Origin: CAJQQK01 sp051010015 | Lineage (GTDB): Bacteria; Pseudomonadota; Alphaproteobacteria; Rhizobiales; Hyphomicrobiaceae | Reading direction: 5' to 3' | Assembly (NCBI GenBank): GCA_051010015.1 | Contig: JBPCVZ010000055.1 | Location: 1-19,890 of the forward strand | DNA: 19,890 nt | Shown here: piece by piece, positions 7,819 through 15,743 of the stretch | How positions within the stretch are numbered: position 1 is the stretch's first letter | Layout of the letters: each line of letters starts with the position of its first letter | Program-made: the position numbers and the translations under genes | Notes under the pieces: generated by a model | What the model was told of the DNA's origin: nothing | Seen by the model: the letters and a program-made list of their open reading frames with translations, nothing else | Databases searched by the model: none

Positions 7819-7843
7819 CGGGACATCCCACGTCGACATCATA

Positions 7844-8560
7844 TTATGTCGTCAACTCGGTGAGGTTGTAGACTTGCCCGTTGTCATCGCTGGCGGGATT
7901 GATGAGGTTGAGGAACTGTTCTGCAATCTCTTCAGGTGTGCGTAGTGTCATCGGGTCTTCGCCCGGGAAAGCCTGTTGGCGCATCTCGGTACGCACCGGC
8001 CCGGGATTGATGATGTTGGCGCGCACGTTGGTGTTTGCAATTTCATGGGCATAGGTTTTGACAAGCGCCTCGAGACCGGCCTTTGACACGGCGTAGGGCC
8101 CCCAATAGCCGCGTTTGGCCAACGCGGCACCCGATGATACGAAGACAGCCCGGCCGGCATCGGCGTGGCGCAGCAGCGGATCGAGCGTGCGGATCAATCG
8201 CCAGTTGGCCGTAAGATTGATTGCCATGACGTTGTCCCAAGCGTCATTGCTGATGTGTGGCAAGGGGGAGAGCGGGCCCAGAATGCCGGCGTTCGCCACG
8301 AGAATGTCGAGTTTGCCCCAGCGCTCGAAAATCGTCGGGCCCAGTGCGTCGATCTTGTCGCCTGCCGTCAAGTCGAGCCGGACCAATGTCGCAGAACCGC
8401 CAACCGCCCGGATCTCATCATCGACGTCTTCGAGCGATCCCTCGCGGCGGGCAGCCAGAATGACGTGTGCGCCTTCGCGCGCCAGAGCCTTTGCGACGGC
8501 CCGGCCTATCCCGCGTGATGCCCCTGTGACGAGGGCAAGTTTATCTGCGTAGCGTGCCAT
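7844..8560 (-). CDS. Short-chain dehydrogenase/reductase (SDR)
   Basis: A classical SDR of 238 residues, probably a cytosolic NAD(P)-dependent oxidoreductase of unknown substrate. The cofactor motif TGASRGIG spans 12-19, the NAG motif is 90-92 (VANAG), and the catalytic triad is Ser143 in VFVSSGAA, Tyr156 and Lys160 in YAVSK. The Ser-Tyr spacing of 13 is standard. I chose ATG 8560 (MARYADKLALV), which has a GGGG stretch just upstream. An in-frame ATG at 8575 would add five residues without a binding site. The overall pattern is closest to the YciK-like SDRs. It is the last gene of the minus-strand block and converges on the MBL gene with 25 bases between stop codons. Confidence 0.9.
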   Translation of the reverse strand: MARYADKLALVTGASRGIGRAVAKALAREGAHVILAARREGSLEDVDDEIRAVGGSATLVRLDLTAGDKIDALGPTIFERWGKLDILVANAGILGPLSPLPHISNDAWDNVMAINLTANWRLIRTLDPLLRHADAGRAVFVSSGAALAKRGYWGPYAVSKAGLEALVKTYAHEIANTNVRANIINPGPVRTEMRQQAFPGEDPMTLRTPEEIAEQFLNLINPASDDNGQVYNLTELTT

Positions 8561-8662
8561 GAGACCCCGCGTCATTGATGCAACGAGTGAGATAGCATCG
8601 CTGTTGGGATGTGGCTAGTTGGGGAGGCATGCGACGCTCCACAACCGAATATCTGGGCTTGC

Positions 8663-9472
8663 TCAATTCCGATGCTGCGCCAGAAATCGCCAGATGTGTC
8701 GATAGAGGCCGTCGCGAACCAAAGTACTGTGGTCGCTTCCCGGCATGACGATGAGATGCTTGGGTTGGATCGCGCGTTTGTAAAGGCGCCTTGCATGCGC
8801 GAACGGAATGACGCTGTCACGGGTGCCGTGGGCGATCATGACTGGCATATTGACGCGCGCAATACGTTCCCGTGACAGGAATTTATCCCACAGCAACTGG
8901 CGTACAGGCAGGAACGGATAACGCTCCGCGGCAACGTCGACGATTGCCGTGTATGGCGCCTCGAGGATCAGTGCCCGCGCCTTGATTTGGGTGGCAAGGG
9001 TTACCGCGACACCGGTGCCAAGCGACAGGCCATGCAGCACGATCTGATCGGCGGGATGGCGCTTGGTCAACCATTGGTAGGCCGCTGCAGCATCGCGGTT
9101 GAGGCCTGCTTCGCTTGGTGTTCCGGTCGAGCCTGGGTAGCCCCGATAGGAAAACGTGAAAATCCCGGCACCGACCTTGCGGATTCTTTGCCAGCGCCAT
9201 TTCTTGCGTGCCAATCCGCCGCCTTTGCCGTGGAAGAACAGAAAAACCGATTTTCCCGCCTTTGGCGCCGCGTACCAGGCAGCAAGACGCTCGCCGTCTG
9301 GTGTCGTCAGGCGTACCCGTTCAGCGCCACGGATTGCCTCCCAGTTGGCCGCCGCCAGCGCGCCGTTGTCGTCATTCGAATAGATCAATGTGCGCTGCGC
9401 ACCGTACATGATGGCAACGATTGCGATGTAGGCAAGCAAGGCTGCTGCGGTAAGCCATCGAAATAGGCGCAT
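8663..9472 (-). CDS. Membrane-anchored alpha/beta hydrolase (ABHD13/Bem46-like)
   Basis: A 269-residue serine hydrolase with one N-terminal membrane segment (about 6-24) and no cleavage site, so the catalytic domain is probably tethered to the membrane. The alpha/beta-hydrolase core shows the oxyanion region FFHGKGGG (79-86), the nucleophile elbow GLSLG with Ser150, the acid Asp219 in HGTRDSVIP, and His248 in GSDHST. This matches the ABHD13/Bem46 type, whose members are generally acyl-ester or lipid hydrolases, although bacterial substrates are mostly unknown. There is no clear Shine-Dalgarno before the ATG. It lies 41 bases downstream of the TAXI-like gene on the same strand, so the two may share a transcript. 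A possible envelope function is inference from the membrane anchor and that neighbour. Confidence 0.85.
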   Translation of the reverse strand: MRLFRWLTAAALLAYIAIVAIMYGAQRTLIYSNDDNGALAAANWEAIRGAERVRLTTPDGERLAAWYAAPKAGKSVFLFFHGKGGGLARKKWRWQRIRKVGAGIFTFSYRGYPGSTGTPSEAGLNRDAAAAYQWLTKRHPADQIVLHGLSLGTGVAVTLATQIKARALILEAPYTAIVDVAAERYPFLPVRQLLWDKFLSRERIARVNMPVMIAHGTRDSVIPFAHARRLYKRAIQPKHLIVMPGSDHSTLVRDGLYRHIWRFLAQHRN

Positions 9473-9513
9473 GCACGACCGTCACCGGAAAAGACGTCGA
9501 GCTCAAGGCAGTG

Positions 9514-10599
9514 TCAGTTGAATCGATCGACGCGGTCGCGCTCGTTCTCGCTGTACTCGGGAGGTCGCGCCTTCATGATCATCAGGCGTACCATGTGTCC
9601 GGCGCCGCGATACATTCGATCAAGAAACGGGCGTGCGCGCTCGCGGGCATTCAGGGAGAGTTCCTGGAAATGATAACGTGCGCGGGTCGACAGCTGGCGC
9701 GTCTTGTTCAGGATTTTCGCAATCGGGCTTTCCTCGGGGATCAATTCCTTGCGCCGCATGCTGCGGATATTCAAGACCAGTTGGCGATGCTCGGCGCGTT
9801 TTTGCTGGGATGTGATGCGCTCGCCGGCGCCGGTGAACAGGACTAATGGCGTGCACACCGTCACGACACGTTTGCCGAGGTTCAACCATTTGAGCTGGGA
9901 GATCGAGGTCTCCTGCGCGAAATAAACGGTCTGGTCATCGACTTTTTGGCGCAGAATGACGCTATCGATGACCGGTACGATGTGTCCGCCGAGCTGACGT
10001 ATCCGGCGAAAGCGTTTGTTCGACGGATCGGGGAACTGGACAAAGAACGTCACGGCGTTGTCGTCCTTCAAGGTGCGCTCGATGGCCTCGTCCGTGGTTT
10101 CAGCATTGATCACATCGCGCGCCTGGCCAAGCTGATCGTCGATTTTTCCGAGATATTCAAAGGTCTTGGCGCTACCGGAATCTTTTGGCGGCAGGATGAA
10201 GCGCAGGCGGTCGGCGTTGACGGCGATCTGGCCGTAGTTCGTATAGCTTTTGTTTCGCGTGACCGCGAAAACGCACTCACGCACGTCGTCCGAGCGGACG
10301 AGTTCAAAGGCCGTCCCACCACCGTACTTCTCAGCTTCGAGTGCATAGACATCGAGTTGGCCGTAGCCGAGTTCGTCCGGATTACGCGCGACACGACGCA
10401 GATTGTCCCCCGTACCATTCGACACAAGGCATTCACTTGGTCGACCGAGCTGATCGAGCTGTTTGACCAGGCTGGGACAGAACGTTGAGTAATAGGCGCC
10501 GCTGGCGTCGCCGGTGTTGATCTGTGCAGCAATCGCCGTCATCGGGCCTGCAATCGTCAACAGGCAACTGATCGATGCAATCGTCAAGAAGCGCGTCAC
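9514..10599 (-). CDS. Secreted TAXI-like periplasmic binding protein
   Basis: The 361-residue product starts at GTG with GGGAG about eight bases upstream. It has a clear signal peptide, with cleavage likely near AIA (22-24). The mature N-terminus (INTGDASGAYYSTFCPSLVK, 27-46) and a later NGTGDNLRRVARN segment (61-73) resemble the TAXI family of solute receptors for TRAP transporters, so a type II binding-protein fold up to about residue 260 is likely. The ligand is unknown. No DctQ/DctM-type membrane genes are in the window. Residues about 265-361 form an Arg/Lys-rich, largely helical tail with PPEY near its end, not expected in a simple binding protein. Cysteines at 41, 57, 109 and 249 could form disulfides in the periplasm. 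Family assignment is by pattern only; a divergent, transporter-independent relative is possible. Confidence 0.6.
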   Translation of the reverse strand: MTRFLTIASISCLLTIAGPMTAIAAQINTGDASGAYYSTFCPSLVKQLDQLGRPSECLVSNGTGDNLRRVARNPDELGYGQLDVYALEAEKYGGGTAFELVRSDDVRECVFAVTRNKSYTNYGQIAVNADRLRFILPPKDSGSAKTFEYLGKIDDQLGQARDVINAETTDEAIERTLKDDNAVTFFVQFPDPSNKRFRRIRQLGGHIVPVIDSVILRQKVDDQTVYFAQETSISQLKWLNLGKRVVTVCTPLVLFTGAGERITSQQKRAEHRQLVLNIRSMRRKELIPEESPIAKILNKTRQLSTRARYHFQELSLNARERARPFLDRMYRGAGHMVRLMIMKARPPEYSENERDRVDRFN

Positions 10600-10845
10600 G
10601 CGAATTCTCCCGGTTGGCTACAAGCAGCGCCTGCAAGTCGCTGCAAGGCAATCGTTTATTAGTATCGAAGTGTAGACCATCAGGCCTAGAATGGGAACCG
10701 TTCGGCCTCGTCCCATAAGACACCATAGCGGCGCAGGGTACACATGAATATGGCTGAGTCTTTGTGAGCGACTGACAAGTCGCCTGGGTGCGACGGTTAT
10801 CCGGCCGCGGCGTCCTGGCGTCGGTCGGTTTTCACCCGACGATGA
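10600..10845. other. Intergenic region between purF and the TAXI-like gene
   Basis: This 246-base spacer between two co-directional minus-strand genes holds no supported gene. Its right part has hairpins that may end the purF transcript (listed separately). Near the left end, 21-50 bases before the GTG of the TAXI-like gene, the heptamer CTGCAAG occurs at 10631-10637 and 10641-10647. There, GCAGCG (10624-10629) can also pair with CGCTGC (10639-10644). A promoter for the TAXI-like gene is expected here, but I cannot find a convincing -35/-10 pair. Confidence 0.5.
10768..10841 (-). terminator. Two hairpins after purF, possible terminator region
   Basis: Five bases after the purF stop, CGTCGG (10819-10824) pairs with CCGACG (10836-10841); a shifted pairing with a seven-base loop is also possible. 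A second perfect stem, GCGACT/AGTCGC (10768-10773 with 10778-10783), has a four-base loop. Neither is followed by a T-run on the minus strand, so factor-independent termination is doubtful. They could instead mark an mRNA 3' end. Confidence 0.3.
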
Positions 10846-12351
10846 CTAGGTCACCTCGGCGAGGAAGGACAGCTGGTGCACCGGCTCCTGGCCGTTCACG
10901 TCGGAGAGATTGGTCGGGTAGTCTCCGGTGAAGCAGTGATCGGTGAAGGTCGGGGCATTGGGGTCGCGCCGGTCATAGCCCATTGCCTTATACAACCCGT
11001 CTACCGACAGGAACGAGAGCGAGTCGGCGCCCATGAAGGCGCACATCTCGTCGGTATCCATCTGGGCGGCCAGCAATTCGCTGCGTTTTGGCGTGTCGAT
11101 GCCGTAGTAGTCGCCGTATTTGATCTCCGGGCAGCCGATACGCATGTGTACTTCGCGCGCACCGGCATCCTTCATCATCGAGACCAGCTTCTTGGACGTG
11201 GTGCCGCGCACGACGCTGTCATCGATCAGCACGATGCGTTTGCCTTCGATCACGGCGCGATTGGCCGAATGCTTGAGCTTGACGCCAAGCGCGCGGATCT
11301 GTTGCTCTGGTTCGATAAACGTGCGCCCGACGTAATGGTTGCGAATGATGCCGTATTCGAAGGGCTGATCAATCTCGCGGGCAAAACCAAGGGCGGATGG
11401 CACGCCTGAATCCGGAATCGGCACGACAACGTCGACATCGCAAGGTGCCTCGCGGGCCAGTTGTTGTCCCATGGCCTTGCGCACTTCATAAACATTTCGC
11501 CCGCCGATGATCGAGTCAGGGCGGGCAAAGTAGATAAATTCGAAGATGCAGGGTCTGGCCGGTCGCTGTGGGAAGGGACGATGGCTCTGTATGCCTTCCT
11601 CGTTGATCACGACAATTTCGCCGTTCTCGACTTCCCGGACAAATGTCGCGCCGACAATATCGAGCGCGCAGGTCTCCGAGGCCAGGATATAGGCGTTGTC
11701 GAGTTTGCCGATCAGTAGCGGGCGAATGCCAATCGGGTCGCGGGCGCCGATCAGCGTGCCGTTGGCGAGATTGACCAAGCCGTAGGCACCCTCGATCTGG
11801 CGCAGGGCCTCGATGAACCGTTCGACCACGCGACGGCCCTGCGCACGCGCCATGAGATGCAGGATGACCTCGGTGTCCGATGTCGACTGGAAGATCGCAC
11901 CGTCGCGAATCAGCTCACGGCGCAGGCCGTAGGCGTTGGTCACATTGCCATTGTGCGCGAGCGCGAAGCCGCCACTGGCCAAGTCGGCAAAGAGCGGCTG
12001 TACGTTGCGCAGCACGGTGCCGCCGCTAGTTGAATAACGCACGTGGCCGATCGCGACGCCGCCCTTCAGCCGTTCGATCACCTTGCTTGAATTGAAGTGA
12101 TCGCCGACCAGTCCCATGCGCCTTTCTGAGTGGAATTGGTCGCCGTCATAGGTGACGATGCCGCAAGCCTCCTGCCCGCGGTGCTGTAGCGCGTGCAGTC
12201 CCAGGGCCGTTATGGCGGCGGCGTCCGGGTGCCCCCATACGCCAAAAACGCCACATTCTTCATGTAAACGATCATCATCCACGTCAATCATGACGGAGGA
12301 CGGTTCGCTCGTCGCCGTCGTCGGCTCCCCTGGTTGCCTTGCCAAAACCAT
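10846..12351 (-). CDS. purF: Amidophosphoribosyltransferase
   Basis: PurF catalyses the first committed step of purine synthesis, making phosphoribosylamine from PRPP and glutamine. The 501-residue protein has a 32-residue leader before Cys33 (EECGVFG). This Cys is expected to become the N-terminal nucleophile of the glutaminase domain, which also shows HVRYST (103-108) and HNGNV (133-137). The phosphoribosyltransferase domain has the PRPP loop DDSVVRGTTS (377-386). Of the cysteines that hold the Fe-S cluster in the Bacillus-type enzyme, C268 (RPC) and one in HCFTG remain, but the C-terminal CxxC partner and the cysteine before FYGID are missing, so a cluster is unlikely. AAGGAG at 12358-12363 supports ATG 12351 over the in-frame GTG at 12366. 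It follows cvpA, as in many bacteria. Confidence 0.97.
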   Translation of the reverse strand: MVLARQPGEPTTATSEPSSVMIDVDDDRLHEECGVFGVWGHPDAAAITALGLHALQHRGQEACGIVTYDGDQFHSERRMGLVGDHFNSSKVIERLKGGVAIGHVRYSTSGGTVLRNVQPLFADLASGGFALAHNGNVTNAYGLRRELIRDGAIFQSTSDTEVILHLMARAQGRRVVERFIEALRQIEGAYGLVNLANGTLIGARDPIGIRPLLIGKLDNAYILASETCALDIVGATFVREVENGEIVVINEEGIQSHRPFPQRPARPCIFEFIYFARPDSIIGGRNVYEVRKAMGQQLAREAPCDVDVVVPIPDSGVPSALGFAREIDQPFEYGIIRNHYVGRTFIEPEQQIRALGVKLKHSANRAVIEGKRIVLIDDSVVRGTTSKKLVSMMKDAGAREVHMRIGCPEIKYGDYYGIDTPKRSELLAAQMDTDEMCAFMGADSLSFLSVDGLYKAMGYDRRDPNAPTFTDHCFTGDYPTNLSDVNGQEPVHQLSFLAEVT

Positions 12352-12357
12352 GGAAGT

Positions 12358-12363
12358 CTCCTT
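12358..12363 (-). promoter_or_regulatory. Ribosome binding site that fixes the purF start
   Basis: On the minus strand AAGGAG stands six bases before ATG 12351. It overlaps the codons that would follow the alternative GTG at 12366, so the GTG is unlikely to be used. Confidence 0.75.
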
Positions 12364-12417
12364 CACCGGGATTTCACCGTATGTGGGACTCGAGGGCCGA
12401 GCCGGTCACGCCACAGA

Positions 12418-13041
12418 TCATTGGCGGCGTGTGACACTTATATGAAATTTGGTTCGATTGGCCAGAACTATTCTGCCGTTACGCAGTGTGCGCTGGCCAC
12501 TTTGCTGTTCTGGAGCGTCCGGGCTCATTATTTTTTCGGGTATGTAGCGCACGAGTAACGACCGCAACGTGTGGCCGGTGTCTTTGATGTAGGGCAGCGT
12601 CACCGCATTTCTCACCCACGGCAGCTGCTGTTGAGGCTCCGGAAAAAAGTTTTCATACAACATGAACGGAATGACGATGAGGATGAACCCGCGGGCGACG
12701 CCGAAAGCAAGCCCAAGGATGCGGTCGATCATGCCGATGTTGCTGTCGAGGATCGTATCGGAAATTTTCGAAGTAATGAGATGAACGATGATCAGGACCA
12801 TTACAAACAGAACGGCACCAACCGCCACCTGAGCGACCTGCACAGGCGCACCGATCTGTTGGGCAATGTCCTGAGCGACGGCGCGATGGTAGAGCACGAA
12901 GTATGCTACGGCGCCTGCCGCGACGATCCAGGAGAGAATCGACAGGATTTCGCGCGTCAGTCCGCGGTACATCGCTAACAGGCCGGACAGAATCGCGAGT
13001 GCAACCAGAGCGGCGTCGAGGTAGGTGAGCGGACCGATCAT
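12418..13041 (-). CDS. cvpA: CvpA-family membrane protein
   Basis: A 207-residue integral inner-membrane protein of the CvpA family, known from colicin V production and in other bacteria from envelope stress tolerance and biofilm effects; its molecular function is not settled. Four hydrophobic segments lie near 7-26, 32-52, 66-88 and 104-127, with the family signatures YRGLTREILS (25-34) and GLAFGVARG. A soluble polar tail of about 60 residues follows. The ATG has AGGA at 13051-13054, nine bases upstream. It sits 54 bases after radA and 66 before purF. The cvpA-purF order is conserved across distant bacteria and suggests co-transcription. Confidence 0.93.
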   Translation of the reverse strand: MIGPLTYLDAALVALAILSGLLAMYRGLTREILSILSWIVAAGAVAYFVLYHRAVAQDIAQQIGAPVQVAQVAVGAVLFVMVLIIVHLITSKISDTILDSNIGMIDRILGLAFGVARGFILIVIPFMLYENFFPEPQQQLPWVRNAVTLPYIKDTGHTLRSLLVRYIPEKIMSPDAPEQQSGQRTLRNGRIVLANRTKFHISVTRRQ

Positions 13042-13095
13042 CCGATTAATTCCTGTGCCTATTCGTCAGGTTAACCATAAAAGGAGGCAACCGTG

Positions 13096-14475
13096 TCAGT
13101 CGCATGGTGTGAGAGTGTCCGCAAGGTGTTTTAGGTGCTTCACGCGGGAAAGCTGTATAGCGGAGCCCTTTTTATCGATTTCGCCGGCGGCCGGAAGGAC
13201 AGCGACATCAAAGCCCAGTTTCTCGGCCTCGCGCAACCTATTCGGCATGTGGCTTGCCGCGCGAACTGCACCAGACAGGCTAACTTCGCCGAAGTACACA
13301 TGATCTCTGGGCAGAGGGACACCGGAAAACGACGATAGCAGGGCGGCGGCGGCGGCAAGGTCTGCAGCGGGCTCGGTAATCTTGAGGCCGCCGGCGACGT
13401 TCAAATAGACGTCGTGACTGGATAGCGACACGCCGCAGCGCGCATCCAGGACCGCCAGCACCATTGCCAGTCGGCTCGAATCCCAGCCGACAACGGCGCG
13501 GCGCGGGGTGCCGAGTGTGGACGGAGCGACCAACGCCTGGATTTCGACGAGGACGGGGCGTGTTCCTTCAATGCCGGCGAAGACGGCGGCGCCCGGCGCA
13601 TCGCCACTGCGATCACCGAGAAACAGCTCCGATGGATTGCGCACCTCCTGCAGGCCCTTGTCGGCCATTTCGAAGACCCCGATCTCGTCGGTTGCACCGA
13701 ACCGGTTCTTGATCGCGCGCAGCAGGCGGAACGGGTTGCCGCGGTCTCCTTCGAAGTAGAGCACGGTGTCGACCATATGCTCGATCACCTTTGGGCCTGC
13801 AATTTGTCCTTCCTTGGTGACATGCCCGACCAGGATGACGGCACTGCCCGACTGCTTCGCAAATCGGATCAGGCTTTGCGTGGCGGCGCGCATCTGGCTG
13901 ACGGTCCCGGGCGGAGCTTCGAGCAGGTCGGACCAAAGTGTCTGGATGGAATCGATGATCACGAGATCGGGTAGATCGCCGTCTGCGGCGGTTGCGAGGA
14001 TGTTGGCAAGGTTGGTCTCGGAGGCCAGGGCAACGGGCGCACGGGAGAGGCCGAGGCGGTCGGCACGCAAACGAACCTGCGCGGTTGCTTCCTCGCCGGA
14101 AAAGTAAAGCGCGCGGCGTCCTGTCTGCGAAAGGTTTGCTGCGAGCTGCAGCAACAGGGTCGACTTGCCGATGCCCGGTTCGCCGCCGATCAATATGGCT
14201 GATCCCGGGACCACCCCACCGCCTGTCACGCGGTCCAATTCGGCGAGGCCAGTTGCCATGCGCGGTGCTTCTTCGGTCGATCCGGTCAATCCTTCGAGCG
14301 TGACGACCTTGCCCTGTCGACCGCCGAGGCGTATGCCGCCACCAGGCGGTGGGCCGGCGTCGGTTTCTTCGACAAGTGAATTCCACTCACCGCAACCGGC
14401 GCACTTGCCCGCCCATTTGCTTGCCGTCGCGCCGCAATTCTGGCAGGCGTAGAGTTGTTTTGCTGCTTTAGCCAT
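13096..14475 (-). CDS. radA: DNA repair protein RadA
   Basis: RadA/Sms is a RecA-related ATPase and DnaB-type helicase that promotes branch migration and recombination-intermediate processing. The 459-residue product has an N-terminal zinc finger with Cys11, Cys14, Cys25 and Cys28, Walker A GGEPGIGKST (97-106), Walker B LVIIDS (171-176), the RadA-specific KNRFG motif (256-260), and a C-terminal Lon-protease-like domain from about 300. Length is standard. The ATG follows the alr stop by six bases, and its binding site GAGG overlaps that stop, so translation is probably coupled to alr. Confidence 0.97.
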   Translation of the reverse strand: MAKAAKQLYACQNCGATASKWAGKCAGCGEWNSLVEETDAGPPPGGGIRLGGRQGKVVTLEGLTGSTEEAPRMATGLAELDRVTGGGVVPGSAILIGGEPGIGKSTLLLQLAANLSQTGRRALYFSGEEATAQVRLRADRLGLSRAPVALASETNLANILATAADGDLPDLVIIDSIQTLWSDLLEAPPGTVSQMRAATQSLIRFAKQSGSAVILVGHVTKEGQIAGPKVIEHMVDTVLYFEGDRGNPFRLLRAIKNRFGATDEIGVFEMADKGLQEVRNPSELFLGDRSGDAPGAAVFAGIEGTRPVLVEIQALVAPSTLGTPRRAVVGWDSSRLAMVLAVLDARCGVSLSSHDVYLNVAGGLKITEPAADLAAAAALLSSFSGVPLPRDHVYFGEVSLSGAVRAASHMPNRLREAEKLGFDVAVLPAAGEIDKKGSAIQLSRVKHLKHLADTLTPCD

Positions 14476-14481
14476 TGCGCC

Positions 14482-15678
14482 TCACGCAGGTCTGCCTTCG
14501 ATGTAGATTCGATGTACGCGGTTGGAGAGGCGCGAGAGCAGCTCATATCCGATCGTACCGGCGCGGTCGGTCAGGTCGTCGACCGTGACGCGTGCTCCCA
14601 TGACTTCGACCCAGGCGCCGCGCTTGGTCAGTTCCGTCGGCACGTCGGACACGTCGATCGTGATCAGATCCATCGAAACCCGCCCGACGATCCGCACCGG
14701 GTGTTCATCGATATAGCCGACCGGGCCGAGCGTTTTTCGATCACCGCTCAAGGCACGCAAAAAACCGTCGGCATAGCCGCACGCGATCGTCGCGATCCGG
14801 GTCGGCTCCGTTGCCTCGTATGTGCCACCGTATCCGACAATCTCGCCGGGGTTGACCGTGCGCACCTGCAAAATGCGCGCGCGCAGGCGGACCACCGACT
14901 CCATCGGGTTCGGTTTGTTCTCTATCGCGCGCCCGCCGTAGAGCGCGATTCCGGGGCGAACGAGATCAAAGTGATAGTCCGGACCGAGGAAGGTTCCGCC
15001 GGAATTGGCGAGGCTTGCGCGTGTGTCGCTATCGCGATCCATCAGTTTGACTAGCGCGTCCTGGAAGGCGGCAAGTTGCTTTGGATTATCCGAACTGTCG
15101 GCGGTATCGGCATTGTAGAGATGGCTCATAATGAGAGCCACCTCGAAGTGCTGCAGCGGGCTCTCGGAGCCGATCAATGCGCCGAGGTCAGCGGCAGGCA
15201 GGCCGAGGCGGTTCATGCCCGTATCCACGTGCAGTGCGGCCGGGCGTCGTCGCCCCTCGCTCTTGCAGAAAGCGGCCCAGTCATGGATCTCGGGCAGGCT
15301 GGAGAGGACCGGACGCAGGTCGAAGCCGGCGTAGTGCGCTTCGGCGTCGGCGAGCAGTCCGTCGAGGACATAAATCGTGGCGGCGGGCGCAATGGCGCGC
15401 ACGCGCTGGGCCTCGTGGATGGTGGCGGCAAAAAACGTCTTGCACCCTTCGCGCGCCAGGGCGCCGGCAATCTCTTCGAGGCCCAGGCCATAGGCATCTG
15501 CTTTCACGACACCGGCACATTCCGCGGCACCGGCGACCTCATTTAGCTTGGCCCAGTTGGCGCGCAATGCGTTGAGATCGATCTCGAGAATGGCGCGGGC
15601 GCTCGCTGGCACCTTGATCTGTTTGGCGTCCGTAACGCTCGCGACGGGACGCGAGATGATCGCTGATGTTTCGGTCAT
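14482..15678 (-). CDS. alr: Alanine racemase
   Basis: This PLP-dependent enzyme interconverts L- and D-alanine and supplies D-Ala for peptidoglycan. In the 398-residue product, the PLP-binding lysine is Lys59 in VVKADAYGLG, at the start of the TIM barrel. The C-terminal beta domain contains VGYGGTYEA, with the tyrosine matching the second catalytic base, and GRVSMDL. An extra N-terminal segment of about 28 residues precedes the usual start (ARAILEIDLNALRAN). The ATG has GAGG a few bases upstream (complement within 15680-15690). It lies 65 bases after dnaB and is followed almost at once by radA. The D-Ala it makes is the residue removed by the carboxypeptidase at 1540-2715. Confidence 0.96.
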   Translation of the reverse strand: MTETSAIISRPVASVTDAKQIKVPASARAILEIDLNALRANWAKLNEVAGAAECAGVVKADAYGLGLEEIAGALAREGCKTFFAATIHEAQRVRAIAPAATIYVLDGLLADAEAHYAGFDLRPVLSSLPEIHDWAAFCKSEGRRRPAALHVDTGMNRLGLPAADLGALIGSESPLQHFEVALIMSHLYNADTADSSDNPKQLAAFQDALVKLMDRDSDTRASLANSGGTFLGPDYHFDLVRPGIALYGGRAIENKPNPMESVVRLRARILQVRTVNPGEIVGYGGTYEATEPTRIATIACGYADGFLRALSGDRKTLGPVGYIDEHPVRIVGRVSMDLITIDVSDVPTELTKRGAWVEVMGARVTVDDLTDRAGTIGYELLSRLSNRVHRIYIEGRPA

Positions 15679-15743
15679 GCCGACCTCGTTCGATGCGGCA
15701 CCGCATCGCTATTTGATTTTGCCGATGCAACTTATAGCAGCGA

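Noticed and set aside
7817..7834. Bidirectional terminator between the convergent genes
   Set aside because: GACG/CGTC with an inner GGA/TCC leaves bulges and a two-base loop, and no T-run follows on either strand.
13613..14386. Minus-strand open frame of 257 codons within radA
   Set aside because: It is another frame of radA, very rich in Arg and Pro, a usual sign of a shadow frame.
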